Numbered from the stretch's first letter, positions 9,028 through 17,574 are shown. The stretch: 64,000 nt of DNA from Anaerolentibacter hominis (GCF_032380675.1 NZ_JAWDIX010000001.1:1488001-1552000), one strand, 5' to 3'. Translations and numbers: made by a program. Notes: generated from the sequence alone by a model not told the origin.

Positions 9028-9651
9028 TTATTTTTTCTTTTCACCCAGTTTATTTTCTGTTCCGGCCGCCAGACGTTTCAGGTTGCTCCGGTGCCGGATA
9101 AACGCCAGCACAAGCAGGGCAATCCCCAGTCCCAGCATATAGGGAAATTCAGGCGCCTGCCGGTAAAACAGGATAATTCCGATAGGCAGAACAGTTGTAA
9201 ATACCAGAGAACCAACCGATACATACCGTGTAATGATCACCGGGATCAAAAAGGCGACGGCTGCAATCACAAATACTCTCCAGTCAAAGATCAGCAGAAG
9301 GCCTGCCGTGGCGGCAATTCCCTTGCCTCCCTTAAAATGAAGCCAGAACGGGAAATTATGACCCAGAATAACGCCAAGCCCGGTAACAAGTGTAAGAAGC
9401 GGTGTGTAAATCCCGCTGTTTCTGCCTATGTAACGGACCAGCAGCACTGCAAGCACTGCTTTGCCCATATCTCCGACCAGGGTAATAACGCCCCCCTTTA
9501 TCCCCAGGGTACGGAGTGCATTGGTGGTTCCAATGTTGCCGCTTCCCTGGGTGCGGATATCAATGTGTTCATGCTTTCCCAGAAAATATCCGGTAGAAAT
9601 ACAGCCAAATCCATAGCCTATGATAACAGCCAGACAATAAAATAGAATCAT
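9028..9651 (-). CDS. plsY: acyl-phosphate:glycerol-3-phosphate acyltransferase
   Basis: PlsY is the membrane enzyme that moves an acyl group from acyl-phosphate to glycerol-3-phosphate, making lysophosphatidate. The 207-residue protein has about five hydrophobic segments. Family motifs are visible: GSGNIGTTNALRTLG (about 36-50), GHNFPFWLHFKGGKG (about 97-111) and a weaker C-terminal RHRSNLKRL motif. It lies immediately before gpsA and starts one base after the end of der, with an AAAGGA site inside der. Confidence 0.96.
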   Translation of the reverse strand: MILFYCLAVIIGYGFGCISTGYFLGKHEHIDIRTQGSGNIGTTNALRTLGIKGGVITLVGDMGKAVLAVLLVRYIGRNSGIYTPLLTLVTGLGVILGHNFPFWLHFKGGKGIAATAGLLLIFDWRVFVIAAVAFLIPVIITRYVSVGSLVFTTVLPIGIILFYRQAPEFPYMLGLGIALLVLAFIRHRSNLKRLAAGTENKLGEKKK

Positions 9652-9652
9652 T

Positions 9653-10975
9653 TTACTTTTCCTTCCGTTCCCTCACGAAAAATTTAAGTGATGTACCGGA
9701 AAATCCGAAGGCATCCCTGATCCGGTTTTCCAGATAGCGCAAATACGAAAAATGCATCAGCTCCTTGTCGTTGACAAAAAGCACAAAGGTAGGCGGTTTA
9801 ACCGACACCTGTGTGGAATAGAATATCTTAAGCCTCTTCCCTTTGTCCGAAGGAGGCTGCTGCAGTGCTGCCGCTTCTGCGATAATCTCATTGAGTACAC
9901 CGGTGGCAATACGCAGCGTCTGATTTTCAATTACAACTTCTATTACTTCAAAGAGCTTATTCATTCGCTGTCCGGTCAGAGCGGAGATGAACACCAGCTG
10001 TGCATAAGGCATGAAAGAAAGCGTATTCCGGATCTTTTCCGTATACCGGTAAATCGTTTTATCATCCTTATCCACCGCATCCCACTTATTGACCGCAATA
10101 ATCATTCCCTTGCCCCGGTCATGGGCCATCCCGGCAATCTTGGCATCCTGCTCCGTGACCCCTTCCTCGGCGTCAATCACAAGCACCACAATATCGGCAC
10201 GCTCCACCGCCGTCACGGTTCTAACGTTACTGAAACGTTCAATCTCTTCTTTCACCTTGGATTTTCTTCTCAGGCCTGCCGTATCTATAAAAACAAACTC
10301 TTTGCCCTGATGCACCACAACGGTGTCGATGGCATCCCTTGTCGTTCCGGCAATGTCAGAGACAATTACCCTGTTTTCGCCCAGCAGACGGTTTATAATA
10401 GAGGACTTGCCTACATTCGGCTTTCCGACAATAGCAATACGGGGACGTTCATCCTCCTCTTCTTCCATATCTTCCGGCTTAAAATAACTGGTTACGGTAT
10501 CCAGCAGCTCCCCAAGGCCCAATTTGGAACTGCCTGAAACAGGAACCGGATCTCCAAGGCCCAGATTATAAAACTCATACACATCCGGCATGAATTTCTC
10601 AAAATTGTCCACCTTATTCACAACCAGTACAATTGGCTTATGAGACCGGCGAAGCAGATCGGCGACCTTGAAATCAGCGTCCACCAGCCCTTCTCTTACA
10701 TCCACAACAAAAAGGATAATATCCGCATGGTCTATGGCGACCTGTGCCTGCTCTCTCATATAAGAAAGCATCTTATCACTGGTCTCAGGCTCAATTCCTC
10801 CGGTGTCAATGATGGAAAACTGGTGGTTCAGCCATGTAACATCTGCGTAGATACGGTCTCTGGTCACTCCGGGGGAATCCTTCACAATGGAGATCATCTC
10901 ACCGGCCAGACTGTTGAATAACGTGGACTTTCCCACATTCGGCCTGCCTACAACAGCAACAATAGGTTTACTCAT
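9653..10975 (-). CDS. der: ribosome biogenesis GTPase Der (EngA)
   Basis: Der has two consecutive GTPase domains and helps assemble the 50S ribosomal subunit. The 440-residue product shows GRPNVGKS (10-17) with DTGG (57-60) in domain 1 and GKPNVGKS (174-181) with DTAG in domain 2. Each half has its NKxD motif (NKVD and NKWD). A C-terminal KH-like domain follows from about 350. Length is standard. In Clostridia der commonly neighbours a DUF512 radical SAM gene and plsY/gpsA, as here. A modular repeat lies in the gap before it. Confidence 0.97.
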   Translation of the reverse strand: MSKPIVAVVGRPNVGKSTLFNSLAGEMISIVKDSPGVTRDRIYADVTWLNHQFSIIDTGGIEPETSDKMLSYMREQAQVAIDHADIILFVVDVREGLVDADFKVADLLRRSHKPIVLVVNKVDNFEKFMPDVYEFYNLGLGDPVPVSGSSKLGLGELLDTVTSYFKPEDMEEEEDERPRIAIVGKPNVGKSSIINRLLGENRVIVSDIAGTTRDAIDTVVVHQGKEFVFIDTAGLRRKSKVKEEIERFSNVRTVTAVERADIVVLVIDAEEGVTEQDAKIAGMAHDRGKGMIIAVNKWDAVDKDDKTIYRYTEKIRNTLSFMPYAQLVFISALTGQRMNKLFEVIEVVIENQTLRIATGVLNEIIAEAAALQQPPSDKGKRLKIFYSTQVSVKPPTFVLFVNDKELMHFSYLRYLENRIRDAFGFSGTSLKFFVRERKEK

Positions 10976-11019
10976 ATATTTATACCTGTTCTTTCTATTT
11001 CATTCTTCTTCATTCTACA

Positions 11020-11089
11020 CCCCTGCATAACGCAGACTTGTCTGCGATACTGCACCAATTAAATGTTTGAAACTGCTTTTGTTTCAAAC
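11020..11089 (-). repeat. modular palindromic repeat, copy 1 (modules A and C)
   Basis: Module A is a 9-bp palindrome (GTTTGAAAC, 11065-11073, with 11081-11089; 7-base loop TGCTTTT). It forms the last codons of the upstream radical SAM gene. Module C is CCCCTGCAT followed by a 7-bp stem CGCAGAC (11031-11037) with GTCTGCG (11040-11046). The same modules occur near 15969, 34297 and 42868. Orientation follows the upstream gene. Confidence 0.75.
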
Positions 11090-12396
11090 TTATCTCCTAT
11101 GATACCGGAGACAAAGCTTATCCCGTCTGATTGTACTATACGGACCGGGGTTTGTAAAGCATTCTCAAGCTCTTCCCGGGTCATATCATCCAAAAAAACA
11201 TCCTCCCCGGAGCGGAACATGACACTCGGTAAAAGCAGCTTATCGCCCAGCTCTTTGTCCCTTAACTGCTTATCCAGATCCTGCCCGGTCAGCAGACCGG
11301 CCACGGTAATCATTGTGCCGAAGAACTGATTTTCGACCGGATAAACATGCACGGTGACATTTGGATATTTCCTGTTCACCAGCCCCACCAGTTCTCTCAT
11401 GACCGGACCTGCAAGCAGGCCGGTAGCCATGGAAACACATCTGTGCCGGTCATCTCCAGGAAGGCTCTCAAGGTACCGGGACACTTCTTCCGTCAGGGAA
11501 CGGATGACTCCAACGCCGTTTTCCAGCTGAGGGTATCCCTCATAGAAGTTCTCAGACGGTACAGGAAGCTCCGCCGTCAGATACCACTCGTCGCTGGCAA
11601 AGACAAATCTGGTTCCGTGTTCCGACAGATACCTCTCCTGGAGCAGTTCAATCTGGTGGATCACCTCTCTGGCCTCGTCCTTTGTAAAAGGGTCCAGAGG
11701 CGCCAGGTTCTCCCTGTATTTCGTCAGACCGACCGGCACAACAGAAAGACTTTTCATATAGGGCAGAAATGCCGCCAGATCCTCCACCGTACGGGTCAGC
11801 TCCCCACGGTCATTGTACCCTTTGCAGAGCACAATCTGGCTGTTCATCTCAATGTGCCCTTCATATAGCCTGCGGATTTTATCCAGAATATCCCCGGCAA
11901 AACGGTTGTTAAGCATTTTGCAGCGAAGCGCTGTATTCGTGGTGTGCACGGATATATTAACAGGGGATAGCTTATACAGAAGTACCCGGTCCAGGTCGTC
12001 TTCCGACATATTGGTCATCGTAATGTAATTCCCCTGTAAAAAAGAAAGACGCGCGTCATCGTCTTTAAAATAAAGGGTCTCCCGCATATTAGGGGGCATC
12101 TGGTCAATAAAACAGAAAATACATTTATTCCGGCAGGAACGATATTCGTCCATCAGCCCCTGTTCAAATTCAATGCCCAGATCGTCCTCATAATCTTTCT
12201 CAATCTCCAGCTCCCACTGTTCCCCGTCCGGCTTCTCAATCAGCACGGTGAGGTAATCGTCATTTACACAGTAATGGTAGTCGAATACATCCTTTATTTC
12301 CATATTATTGATCGATAACAGAGTATCGCCCGGTTCGATCTCCATTTCCTCCGCGATACTGCCCGGAACGATCTCTTTTATTAAATGTCCCTTCAT
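11059..12396 (-). CDS. DUF512-family radical SAM protein with N-terminal PDZ-like domain
   Basis: The 445-residue protein has an N-terminal PDZ-like segment (1-70, with PGSIAEEMEIEPGDTLLSIN), a radical-SAM core and a C-terminal DUF512 domain. Cys88, Cys92 and Cys95 (CRNKCIFC) form the CxxxCxxC [4Fe-4S] ligand set. The reaction of this family is not established. The gene is regularly found beside der in Clostridia, which hints at a link with ribosome or RNA maturation, but that is inference. The last residues (KFETKAVSNI) are encoded by a palindromic repeat module also seen downstream of other genes, so the native C-terminus may have been extended or replaced. Confidence 0.9.
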   Translation of the reverse strand: MKGHLIKEIVPGSIAEEMEIEPGDTLLSINNMEIKDVFDYHYCVNDDYLTVLIEKPDGEQWELEIEKDYEDDLGIEFEQGLMDEYRSCRNKCIFCFIDQMPPNMRETLYFKDDDARLSFLQGNYITMTNMSEDDLDRVLLYKLSPVNISVHTTNTALRCKMLNNRFAGDILDKIRRLYEGHIEMNSQIVLCKGYNDRGELTRTVEDLAAFLPYMKSLSVVPVGLTKYRENLAPLDPFTKDEAREVIHQIELLQERYLSEHGTRFVFASDEWYLTAELPVPSENFYEGYPQLENGVGVIRSLTEEVSRYLESLPGDDRHRCVSMATGLLAGPVMRELVGLVNRKYPNVTVHVYPVENQFFGTMITVAGLLTGQDLDKQLRDKELGDKLLLPSVMFRSGEDVFLDDMTREELENALQTPVRIVQSDGISFVSGIIGDKFETKAVSNI

Positions 12397-12654
12397 CTAA
12401 TGCTCACCTGTCCGTTCTTCCCCGCCTGACTGCCGTATATTTGTTTCCCCGGCCTTCGGGCTCCCGATTGTTTTCTTATCCAATTATAAATCATATCAAT
12501 AATTCCCATATTTGTCCACCAGGAAGCGAAAGTGTCCCTTGACGGTCCCTGTCCTGAAATGGTATAAATTAAGAAGATATGTACAACCTGCCGTAACCTG
12601 ACAGAGCAGGCGGATTCACGGCGGTAAAATAGGTTTCAGAAAGGATATCATACC
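12397..12654. promoter_or_regulatory. divergent promoter region between DUF512 gene and prs
   Basis: For prs, TTGACG (12539-12544) and TATAAA (12563-12568) are 18 bases apart. An AGAAAGGA ribosome site precedes its ATG. For the minus-strand gene only a TATAAT box (12483-12488) is clear, without a matching -35. I see no coding potential in these 258 bases. Confidence 0.6.
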
Positions 12655-13830
12655 ATGACGGCTAAGAAAATTCAGGAGTGTCTCCCGGTAGCACCGATGC
12701 GCTTTATCGCGACCCGGGGTTCAGAAGAGCTGGGCAGTAAAATAAATGAACATCTGGTTGAAATGCGCCAGGAACGGATTGATCATAAAGAGATCATTAA
12801 CACACACATCGAAGGATATATCCGGGATGATTATCGTGTAAAATACGAATGTCCCCGTTTTGGGTCCGGCGAAGGAAAGGCAACGATCAAAGAGTCCATC
12901 CGGGGCACGGACCTTTACATACTTACGGATGTATTCAATCACAGCAATGAATACCGGATCAGCAATAATGTAAATAACACCTCTCCTGACGATATGTATC
13001 AGGATCTGAAACGTATTATCGCTGCTACCTGCGGAACGGTGCACCGCATTAATGTAATTATGCCTATGCTCTATGAGGGCCGTCAGCACAGAAGGACCAT
13101 GCTGGAATCCCTGGACTGCGCCATTATGCTCCAGGAGCTGGAACAGATGGGAATGGAGAACATTATCACCTTCGACGCCCATGATCCCCGGGTTCAGAAT
13201 GCGATTCCGATCCGCGGCTTTGACAATTTCTTTACATCCTATCAGTTTATGGCTTCTATCCTTGAAAAGTATCCTGATATTGTAACGGACAGCGATCACC
13301 TGATGATGATCAGCCCGGATGAAGGCGGCATGAGCCGCTCCGTTTATTATGCCAATATTCTGGGCATTGATATGGGAATGTTCTACAAACGCCGGGACTA
13401 TTCTGTGGTTGTGGATGGCCGCAATCCCATCGTCGCCCATGAATTTCTGGGCAACAGCGTGGAGGGTAAGGACGTTATTATCGTAGACGACATGATCTCT
13501 TCCGGTGAAAGCATGCTGGATGTGGCCTACGAGTTAAAAAAGCGCCGGGCAAAACGTATCTTCGTTGCAACTACCTTCGGACTCTTTAACAAGGGGTTAG
13601 AATCCTTTGACCGCTATTATGAGGAGGGTGTGTTCGACCATATTTTCACAACTAATTTAACCTACACTCCGCCTGAAGTACTGGAACGTCCTTATTATAC
13701 GCAGGTTGATTTAAGCAAATACATTGCATTGATCATTGATACATTAAATCATGATACTTCGGTGAACGATATTATGAATCCGACACAGAGAATCCATGAG
13801 ATGCTTCAGAAACGGGACTTAAAAAAATAA
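12655..13830 (+). CDS. prs: ribose-phosphate pyrophosphokinase (long clostridial form)
   Basis: PRPP synthetase transfers pyrophosphate from ATP to ribose 5-phosphate, feeding nucleotide, His and Trp synthesis. The 391-residue product is longer than the usual 310-320. It keeps a phosphoribosyltransferase-type PRPP loop (VIIVDDMISSGESML, about 274-288) and the family fold markers FDAHDPRVQN (about 180-189) and MMISPDEGGMSR. The N-terminal 40 residues and several loops are divergent, and the usual catalytic flexible loop is hard to align by eye. I infer a divergent class of Prs found in Clostridia. It is one of only two forward genes in the window and is monocistronic, with its own promoter and terminator. 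Confidence 0.88.
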   Translation: MTAKKIQECLPVAPMRFIATRGSEELGSKINEHLVEMRQERIDHKEIINTHIEGYIRDDYRVKYECPRFGSGEGKATIKESIRGTDLYILTDVFNHSNEYRISNNVNNTSPDDMYQDLKRIIAATCGTVHRINVIMPMLYEGRQHRRTMLESLDCAIMLQELEQMGMENIITFDAHDPRVQNAIPIRGFDNFFTSYQFMASILEKYPDIVTDSDHLMMISPDEGGMSRSVYYANILGIDMGMFYKRRDYSVVVDGRNPIVAHEFLGNSVEGKDVIIVDDMISSGESMLDVAYELKKRRAKRIFVATTFGLFNKGLESFDRYYEEGVFDHIFTTNLTYTPPEVLERPYYTQVDLSKYIALIIDTLNHDTSVNDIMNPTQRIHEMLQKRDLKK

Positions 13831-13841
13831 TATATCACAAC

Positions 13842-13870
13842 AAAACGCCGCTTTAAAAGCGGCGTTTTCT
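13842..13870 (+). terminator. prs terminator, possibly bidirectional
   Basis: AAAACGCCGCTT pairs with the following AGCGGCGTTTT just after the prs stop codon. The A-run on one side and T-run on the other could also stop minus-strand transcription. Confidence 0.85.
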
Positions 13871-13873
13871 GCA

Positions 13874-13920
13874 ATAAGACGGCTCGCGAAGCAAGCCGGC
13901 GTTTGCTGTAATAAGACGGC
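13874..13920 (+). repeat. modular palindromic repeat, copy 5 (module B, partly duplicated)
   Basis: ATAAGACG (13874-13881), an imperfect hairpin with stem GGCT (13881-13884) paired with AGCC (13894-13897), then CGGCGTTTG (13897-13905). The ATAAGACGG block recurs at 13911-13919. The same layout, with compensatory stem changes, is found in copy 2 at 34343-34366. It is oriented like the upstream prs gene. Confidence 0.65.
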
Positions 13921-13922
13921 GT

Positions 13923-14807
13923 TTATGATTCCGGCCTAATGATTTCCAGAAAGGCCATCAGGCTTCCTCTCTGTCCGTGACTGGCACGGTGCGAATATAA
14001 AAGCTCAGGATTATGACAGGTACATATCTCTGATATTTTGATCTGCCCTGCCGGCACACCGGCTTCCTCCAGCGTATGTTTACAGGCCAGCCACAGATCC
14101 AGCTGATACTTTCCGTCTCCCTTTGCAAATAGCAGTCCTTCCCCGGATTTTCCTGGAAACGCTCTGCGAAACTGTTCGGCCACTTCCTCCCCCACTTCAT
14201 AGCAGGATGCACAGATGGACGGGCCAATTAAAACGGTGACCTCCTCCGGACGTGTACCGAACTCCCGCGCCATTACTTCCAGCGTCTTCTCTCCGATTTT
14301 ACCAACGGTCCCTTTCCAGCCCGAATGGCTCAGGCCGATCGCCCTGTGAACCGGATCTACAAAATAAAGAGGAACACAGTCGGCATATGTGGTTGCCAGA
14401 ACCAGGCCTGGTTCATTTGTCACCAATCCGTCAATCCCTGCCAGCTTTTTCTCCTGCAATACTCCGCTGTGCCGGTCCTGTGCGGTCACTACATGCAGTT
14501 TCGTATCATGAACCTGATCAGAAAAGATCAGGTCTTTTGTATCAAAACCGATCGCCTCTCCAATGCGCTTATAATTCTCATTGACGCAGGCATCTTCATC
14601 TCCGCGTCCATAGCCCAGATTCATCGACGCAAAAATCCCTTCACTTACTCCCCCAAGGCGGGTTGAGAAGCCGTGGCGCAGAAAGGGAAACGCCTTAAGC
14701 GCCGGGAAATATAGATATGGTACTCTGCCGTCCTGCAGACAGGCTTCTTCCTCCATCTCAGGATTATATGTAACAGGATAATATGGATTCTCTTTTATTC
14801 TCTTCAT
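13923..14807 (-). CDS. pgeF: multicopper polyphenol oxidase / purine nucleoside phosphorylase family (YfiH, PgeF)
   Basis: The 294-residue protein belongs to the YfiH/LACC1 family. Members have purine nucleoside phosphorylase and deaminase activities, and E. coli PgeF prevents misincorporation of amino acids into peptidoglycan. Visible signatures are TTYADCVPLYFVDP, GLSHSGWKGTVGKIG and GPSICASCYEVGEEV, which hold the zinc-binding His and Cys residues. I chose the ATG at 14807 because it has a GAGG site six bases upstream; an ATG four codons earlier lacks one. It lies 36 bases after yraN in the lepB-rbgA-rnhB-yraN-pgeF run. Confidence 0.92.
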   Translation of the reverse strand: MKRIKENPYYPVTYNPEMEEEACLQDGRVPYLYFPALKAFPFLRHGFSTRLGGVSEGIFASMNLGYGRGDEDACVNENYKRIGEAIGFDTKDLIFSDQVHDTKLHVVTAQDRHSGVLQEKKLAGIDGLVTNEPGLVLATTYADCVPLYFVDPVHRAIGLSHSGWKGTVGKIGEKTLEVMAREFGTRPEEVTVLIGPSICASCYEVGEEVAEQFRRAFPGKSGEGLLFAKGDGKYQLDLWLACKHTLEEAGVPAGQIKISEICTCHNPELLYSHRASHGQRGSLMAFLEIIRPES

Positions 14808-14843
14808 AATCTGCCTCATCTAATATAACCAGACTGCCCCGTT

Positions 14844-15191
14844 TCAAAAGGCATCCCGAATCAGAGAGATATGCTCTCCCAGAATTGCTACTACATCAAA
14901 ACGGCAGGGCGTATCTTCCGGATATCCATGCTGATGCATATACCACATGGCAGCCAGCCGGATTCTTCCCTGCTTTCGGACAGACACCGCCTCTTCCGGC
15001 AGGCCGAAGCGTCCGCTGCTCCTGTATTTTACTTCCAGAAACATAAGAACACCCTGTTCCCTGCAGATGAGATCAATTTCTCCCATCCTGCAGCGATAAT
15101 TAGCCGTAATAATATGAAATCCCCGTTGTTTTAAATAACCGGCAGCCTTCTGTTCCTTTTCGGCGCCGGTTGTTCTGCTGTTCTCTCCCGT
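14844..15191 (-). CDS. yraN: UPF0102 / YraN-family nuclease-like protein, non-canonical start
   Basis: The family core is clear: a YLKQRGFHIITANYRCRMGE run, then GEIDLI and the FLEVKYRSS motif typical of the restriction-endonuclease-like fold. The function is unproven. The conserved region begins before the first ATG (15086). Reading upstream, the frame holds no ATG, GTG or TTG before a stop at 15234-15236. The best candidate start is ACG at 15191, nine bases after the GGAG that follows the rnhB stop. It gives 115 residues, the usual family length. Other possibilities are an ATA start at 15200, or a point mutation of a former ATG. The gene lies directly after rnhB, as in many Firmicutes. Confidence 0.75.
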   Translation of the reverse strand, partial: TGENSRTTGAEKEQKAAGYLKQRGFHIITANYRCRMGEIDLICREQGVLMFLEVKYRSSGRFGLPEEAVSVRKQGRIRLAAMWYMHQHGYPEDTPCRFDVVAILGEHISLIRDAF

Positions 15192-15205
15192 CCTTTGTAT
15201 CTCCT

Positions 15206-15961
15206 CTATATAAAGTTGCCGATAAAACTTCTTCTATGTATCGGACACGGTCCCAGACGGCGGATTGCTTCGATATGGGCGGCTGAGCCATAGCCTTTAT
15301 TCTCTGCAAATCCGTAGCCCGGATAAATCACATCGTATTCTTTCATCATCCGGTCCCTGGTCACCTTCGCCAGAATACTGGCTGCGGCTATGGACGCGCT
15401 CTTGGCATCCCCTTTTATAATAGATACCTGTTTAACCCTCAGGTCTGGAATATGTACAGCGTCTACCAGCAAAAGATCCGGTTCCGGTACCAGCCTGGAG
15501 ACGGAAATGCGCATCGCCTCATAGGTGGCCTGCAGGATATTGATTTCATCGATCCTCTCATGGGATACCACTCCGATGCCAAAGCCGGCGCACTTTTCCA
15601 CCAGAGTATCGTACAGCGCTTCCCGCTTTGACTCAGACAGCTTCTTGGAATCGTTCAGATATAAAATAACCTCATCCTTCGGCAGAATTGCCGCACAGGT
15701 TACCACCGGGCCGGCTAAAGGGCCTCTTCCCACCTCGTCGATCCCGGCAATCCACTCATAGTCACTGTATTTTCGTTCAAACACCAGCATAGCTTCCATT
15801 CTGGCCTGTTCTGCCTGGAGAGCCTTCTTCTGCTTTTCATACCTGGAGACCAAACTCTGTACCCCGGTCCGGGTGTCCTCTTTCAGAACCTCCAGCGTTG
15901 CCGCCAGCTCTTCCGTCCCAAGACCGGACAGTTCTTCTTTTATCTGTTGTATACTTCTCAT
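15206..15961 (-). CDS. rnhB: ribonuclease HII
   Basis: RNase HII cuts the RNA strand of RNA-DNA hybrids and removes single misincorporated ribonucleotides. The 251-residue product has a coiled N-terminal extension (1-65), as in Bacillus RnhB. It is followed by the catalytic signature GIDEVGRGPLAGPVV, with Asp75 and Glu76 as metal ligands, and a later LLVDAVHIPD motif. The ATG at 15961 is preceded by AGGGG lying at the end of a palindromic repeat, so the repeat probably provides the ribosome site. It precedes yraN and follows rbgA, a conserved clostridial order. Confidence 0.95.
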   Translation of the reverse strand: MRSIQQIKEELSGLGTEELAATLEVLKEDTRTGVQSLVSRYEKQKKALQAEQARMEAMLVFERKYSDYEWIAGIDEVGRGPLAGPVVTCAAILPKDEVILYLNDSKKLSESKREALYDTLVEKCAGFGIGVVSHERIDEINILQATYEAMRISVSRLVPEPDLLLVDAVHIPDLRVKQVSIIKGDAKSASIAAASILAKVTRDRMMKEYDVIYPGYGFAENKGYGSAAHIEAIRRLGPCPIHRRSFIGNFI

Positions 15962-15968
15962 GCTTATT

Positions 15969-16016
15969 CCCCTGCATATCGCAGTGCATATCGCAGGCCT
16001 GCCTGCGCTACTGCGT
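15969..16016 (-). repeat. modular palindromic repeat, copy 3 (module C with 12-bp duplication)
   Basis: On the minus strand GCAGTAGCGCAGGC pairs through stem CGCAGGC (15992-15998) with GCCTGCG (16001-16007). CTGCGATATGCA is then repeated in tandem before the terminal GGGG. It fills the gap between rbgA and rnhB, and its GGGG end lies at Shine-Dalgarno distance from the rnhB ATG. Confidence 0.7.
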
Positions 16017-16051
16017 TAATCAGTTATTCCCGTTCAATGAATAATATGGCG

Positions 16052-16891
16052 TCATGGCAGTTCCAGCGTAATGCGGCCGGTCGCCCCCTTGCGGAAATCA
16101 TCCATGATCAGCAGGGCTGCCCGGTCCAGATCCGGTGTATTGCCCCTTGCCACACATTTCCGGTACTCTGCGATCCGCTCCATAACAGTAAGAGGATTAT
16201 CACTGGGCTCTACCGGATATCTCTCATATAGCTTATCCGGATACTGCGCCTGCATAAACTTAATAAATTCATAGGCAAGATCCGTCTGATTGACAATCTC
16301 ATCCCGAATTGAACCGATAAAGGCCAGCTTTAACCCCACATTTTGATCTTCAAATTTCGGCCACAAAATACCGGGGGTATCCAAGAGTTCTACGTTCTTG
16401 CCAAAGCGAATCCACTGTTTTCCCTTTGTCACACCCGGCTTATTGCCGGTCTTTGCACAGGCTTTTCCTGCAAAGCTATTGATAAACGTGGATTTGCCCA
16501 CATTGGGAATTCCCACTATCATAGCACGGATCGGACGGTTTTTTAGTCCTTTTCGCTGATATTTTTCAATTACCGGCTGACAGGCCTGTGTAATCACGCC
16601 TGGAAGCGCTCTTATGCCGCTTCCGGACCTGGAATTTACCTGAGCGGTATAAAAGCCCTGCTTTGCGTACCACTCCTGCCAGAGACGGTTAGCCGCCTCA
16701 TCGGCAAGATCTGTCTTGTTGAGCAGAATTAATCTGGCCTTATTTTTAGCCAGCTCATCGATATCCGGATTCTTGCTGCTAAGCGGTATCCGGGCATCCA
16801 CCAGCTCAATGACCAGATCGATCAGCTTTATATCTTCCTGCATCATACGTTTTGCTTTCGTCATATGACCAGGATACCATTGAAACTGCAT
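16052..16891 (-). CDS. rbgA: ribosome biogenesis GTPase A (YlqF)
   Basis: RbgA is a circularly permuted GTPase needed for late 50S subunit assembly. The 279-residue product starts MQFQWYPGHMTKAKR, the family N-terminus. The G4 motif NKTD (LLNKTDLAD) comes before the G1 loop GIPNVGKST and the G3 DTPG (LLDTPGILWP), which shows the permuted order. I chose the ATG at 16891, preceded by AAAGGAAAAG; an upstream in-frame start would add 19 unrelated residues. It lies between lepB and rnhB in what looks like one transcript. Confidence 0.96.
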   Translation of the reverse strand: MQFQWYPGHMTKAKRMMQEDIKLIDLVIELVDARIPLSSKNPDIDELAKNKARLILLNKTDLADEAANRLWQEWYAKQGFYTAQVNSRSGSGIRALPGVITQACQPVIEKYQRKGLKNRPIRAMIVGIPNVGKSTFINSFAGKACAKTGNKPGVTKGKQWIRFGKNVELLDTPGILWPKFEDQNVGLKLAFIGSIRDEIVNQTDLAYEFIKFMQAQYPDKLYERYPVEPSDNPLTVMERIAEYRKCVARGNTPDLDRAALLIMDDFRKGATGRITLELP

Positions 16892-16953
16892 CTGTTTTTC
16901 CTTTCCTTTTACGATTCGGGCGGCAAAAAGCACTATGGCAAAGTACAATACCC

Positions 16954-17541
16954 CTAATCCTTTAATAAATTCAGTTTACTGACAAAATCAAACTCCGGTT
17001 TCACCCGAATCCATGCCTTGCCTACAATCTCGCTTTTTAAAACCAGCCCGACGTTGGCAAAACGGCTGTCCTCACTGTTGTTCCTGTTATCTCCCAGCAC
17101 AAAATACTCATTGTCTTCCAATATGACAGGCACACCGGCCAGTCCCGGCGTATTCAGCTCTTCTGCCGGAATCTCTTCCACATAAGGATCTCCATTCACA
17201 TAGACGAGCCCATCCTGGATGACAACCGTATCGCCCGGTACGCCGATCACCCGCTTGATATTATAGTAGTTGTGTTCAGCTTGTCCCTGGCGGAAAACAA
17301 TAACATCCCCCTGTTTGGGTTTTGATATGAAATAGGAAACTTTATTGACAATTATCTCATCGCCCTGCATCAGCGTATTTTCCATAGAATGGCCGGATAC
17401 TGAAATTTTCACCAGACAGAAGCGGACTGCCAGAAAAGCCAGCAGCACGGCGGCAGCCGCACAGATCAGATAGATGATCACTTCTTTTAGTATCCTTCCG
17501 CCTCTGGTCGGCTCATCGTACAAATTTATTCTGGGATCCAT
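16954..17541 (-). CDS. lepB: signal peptidase I
   Basis: Type I signal peptidase cleaves signal peptides from exported proteins at the outer face of the membrane. The 195-residue product has one membrane anchor (about 18-43), the catalytic serine at 52 (SGHSMENTL) and the general-base lysine at 96 (YYNIKRVIGVPGD). The FVLGDNRNNSEDSR motif near residue 150 is the conserved box E. The ATG at 17541 has GGAGG five bases upstream; the in-frame TTG at 17553 overlaps that site and is rejected. It lies between the ribosomal operon terminator and rbgA. Confidence 0.95.
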   Translation of the reverse strand: MDPRINLYDEPTRGGRILKEVIIYLICAAAAVLLAFLAVRFCLVKISVSGHSMENTLMQGDEIIVNKVSYFISKPKQGDVIVFRQGQAEHNYYNIKRVIGVPGDTVVIQDGLVYVNGDPYVEEIPAEELNTPGLAGVPVILEDNEYFVLGDNRNNSEDSRFANVGLVLKSEIVGKAWIRVKPEFDFVSKLNLLKD

Positions 17542-17574
17542 AGAAGCCTCCAAACAATTCCCTAAAAAGCTAAG

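Noticed and set aside
12440..12475. GC-rich hairpin in the prs upstream region
   Set aside because: The stem is only three base pairs around TTCG and lacks a T-run; it is not a convincing terminator.
13073..13440. Open frames overlapping prs on both strands
   Set aside because: prs has clear motifs, a promoter and a terminator; the overlapping frames have no family signatures.
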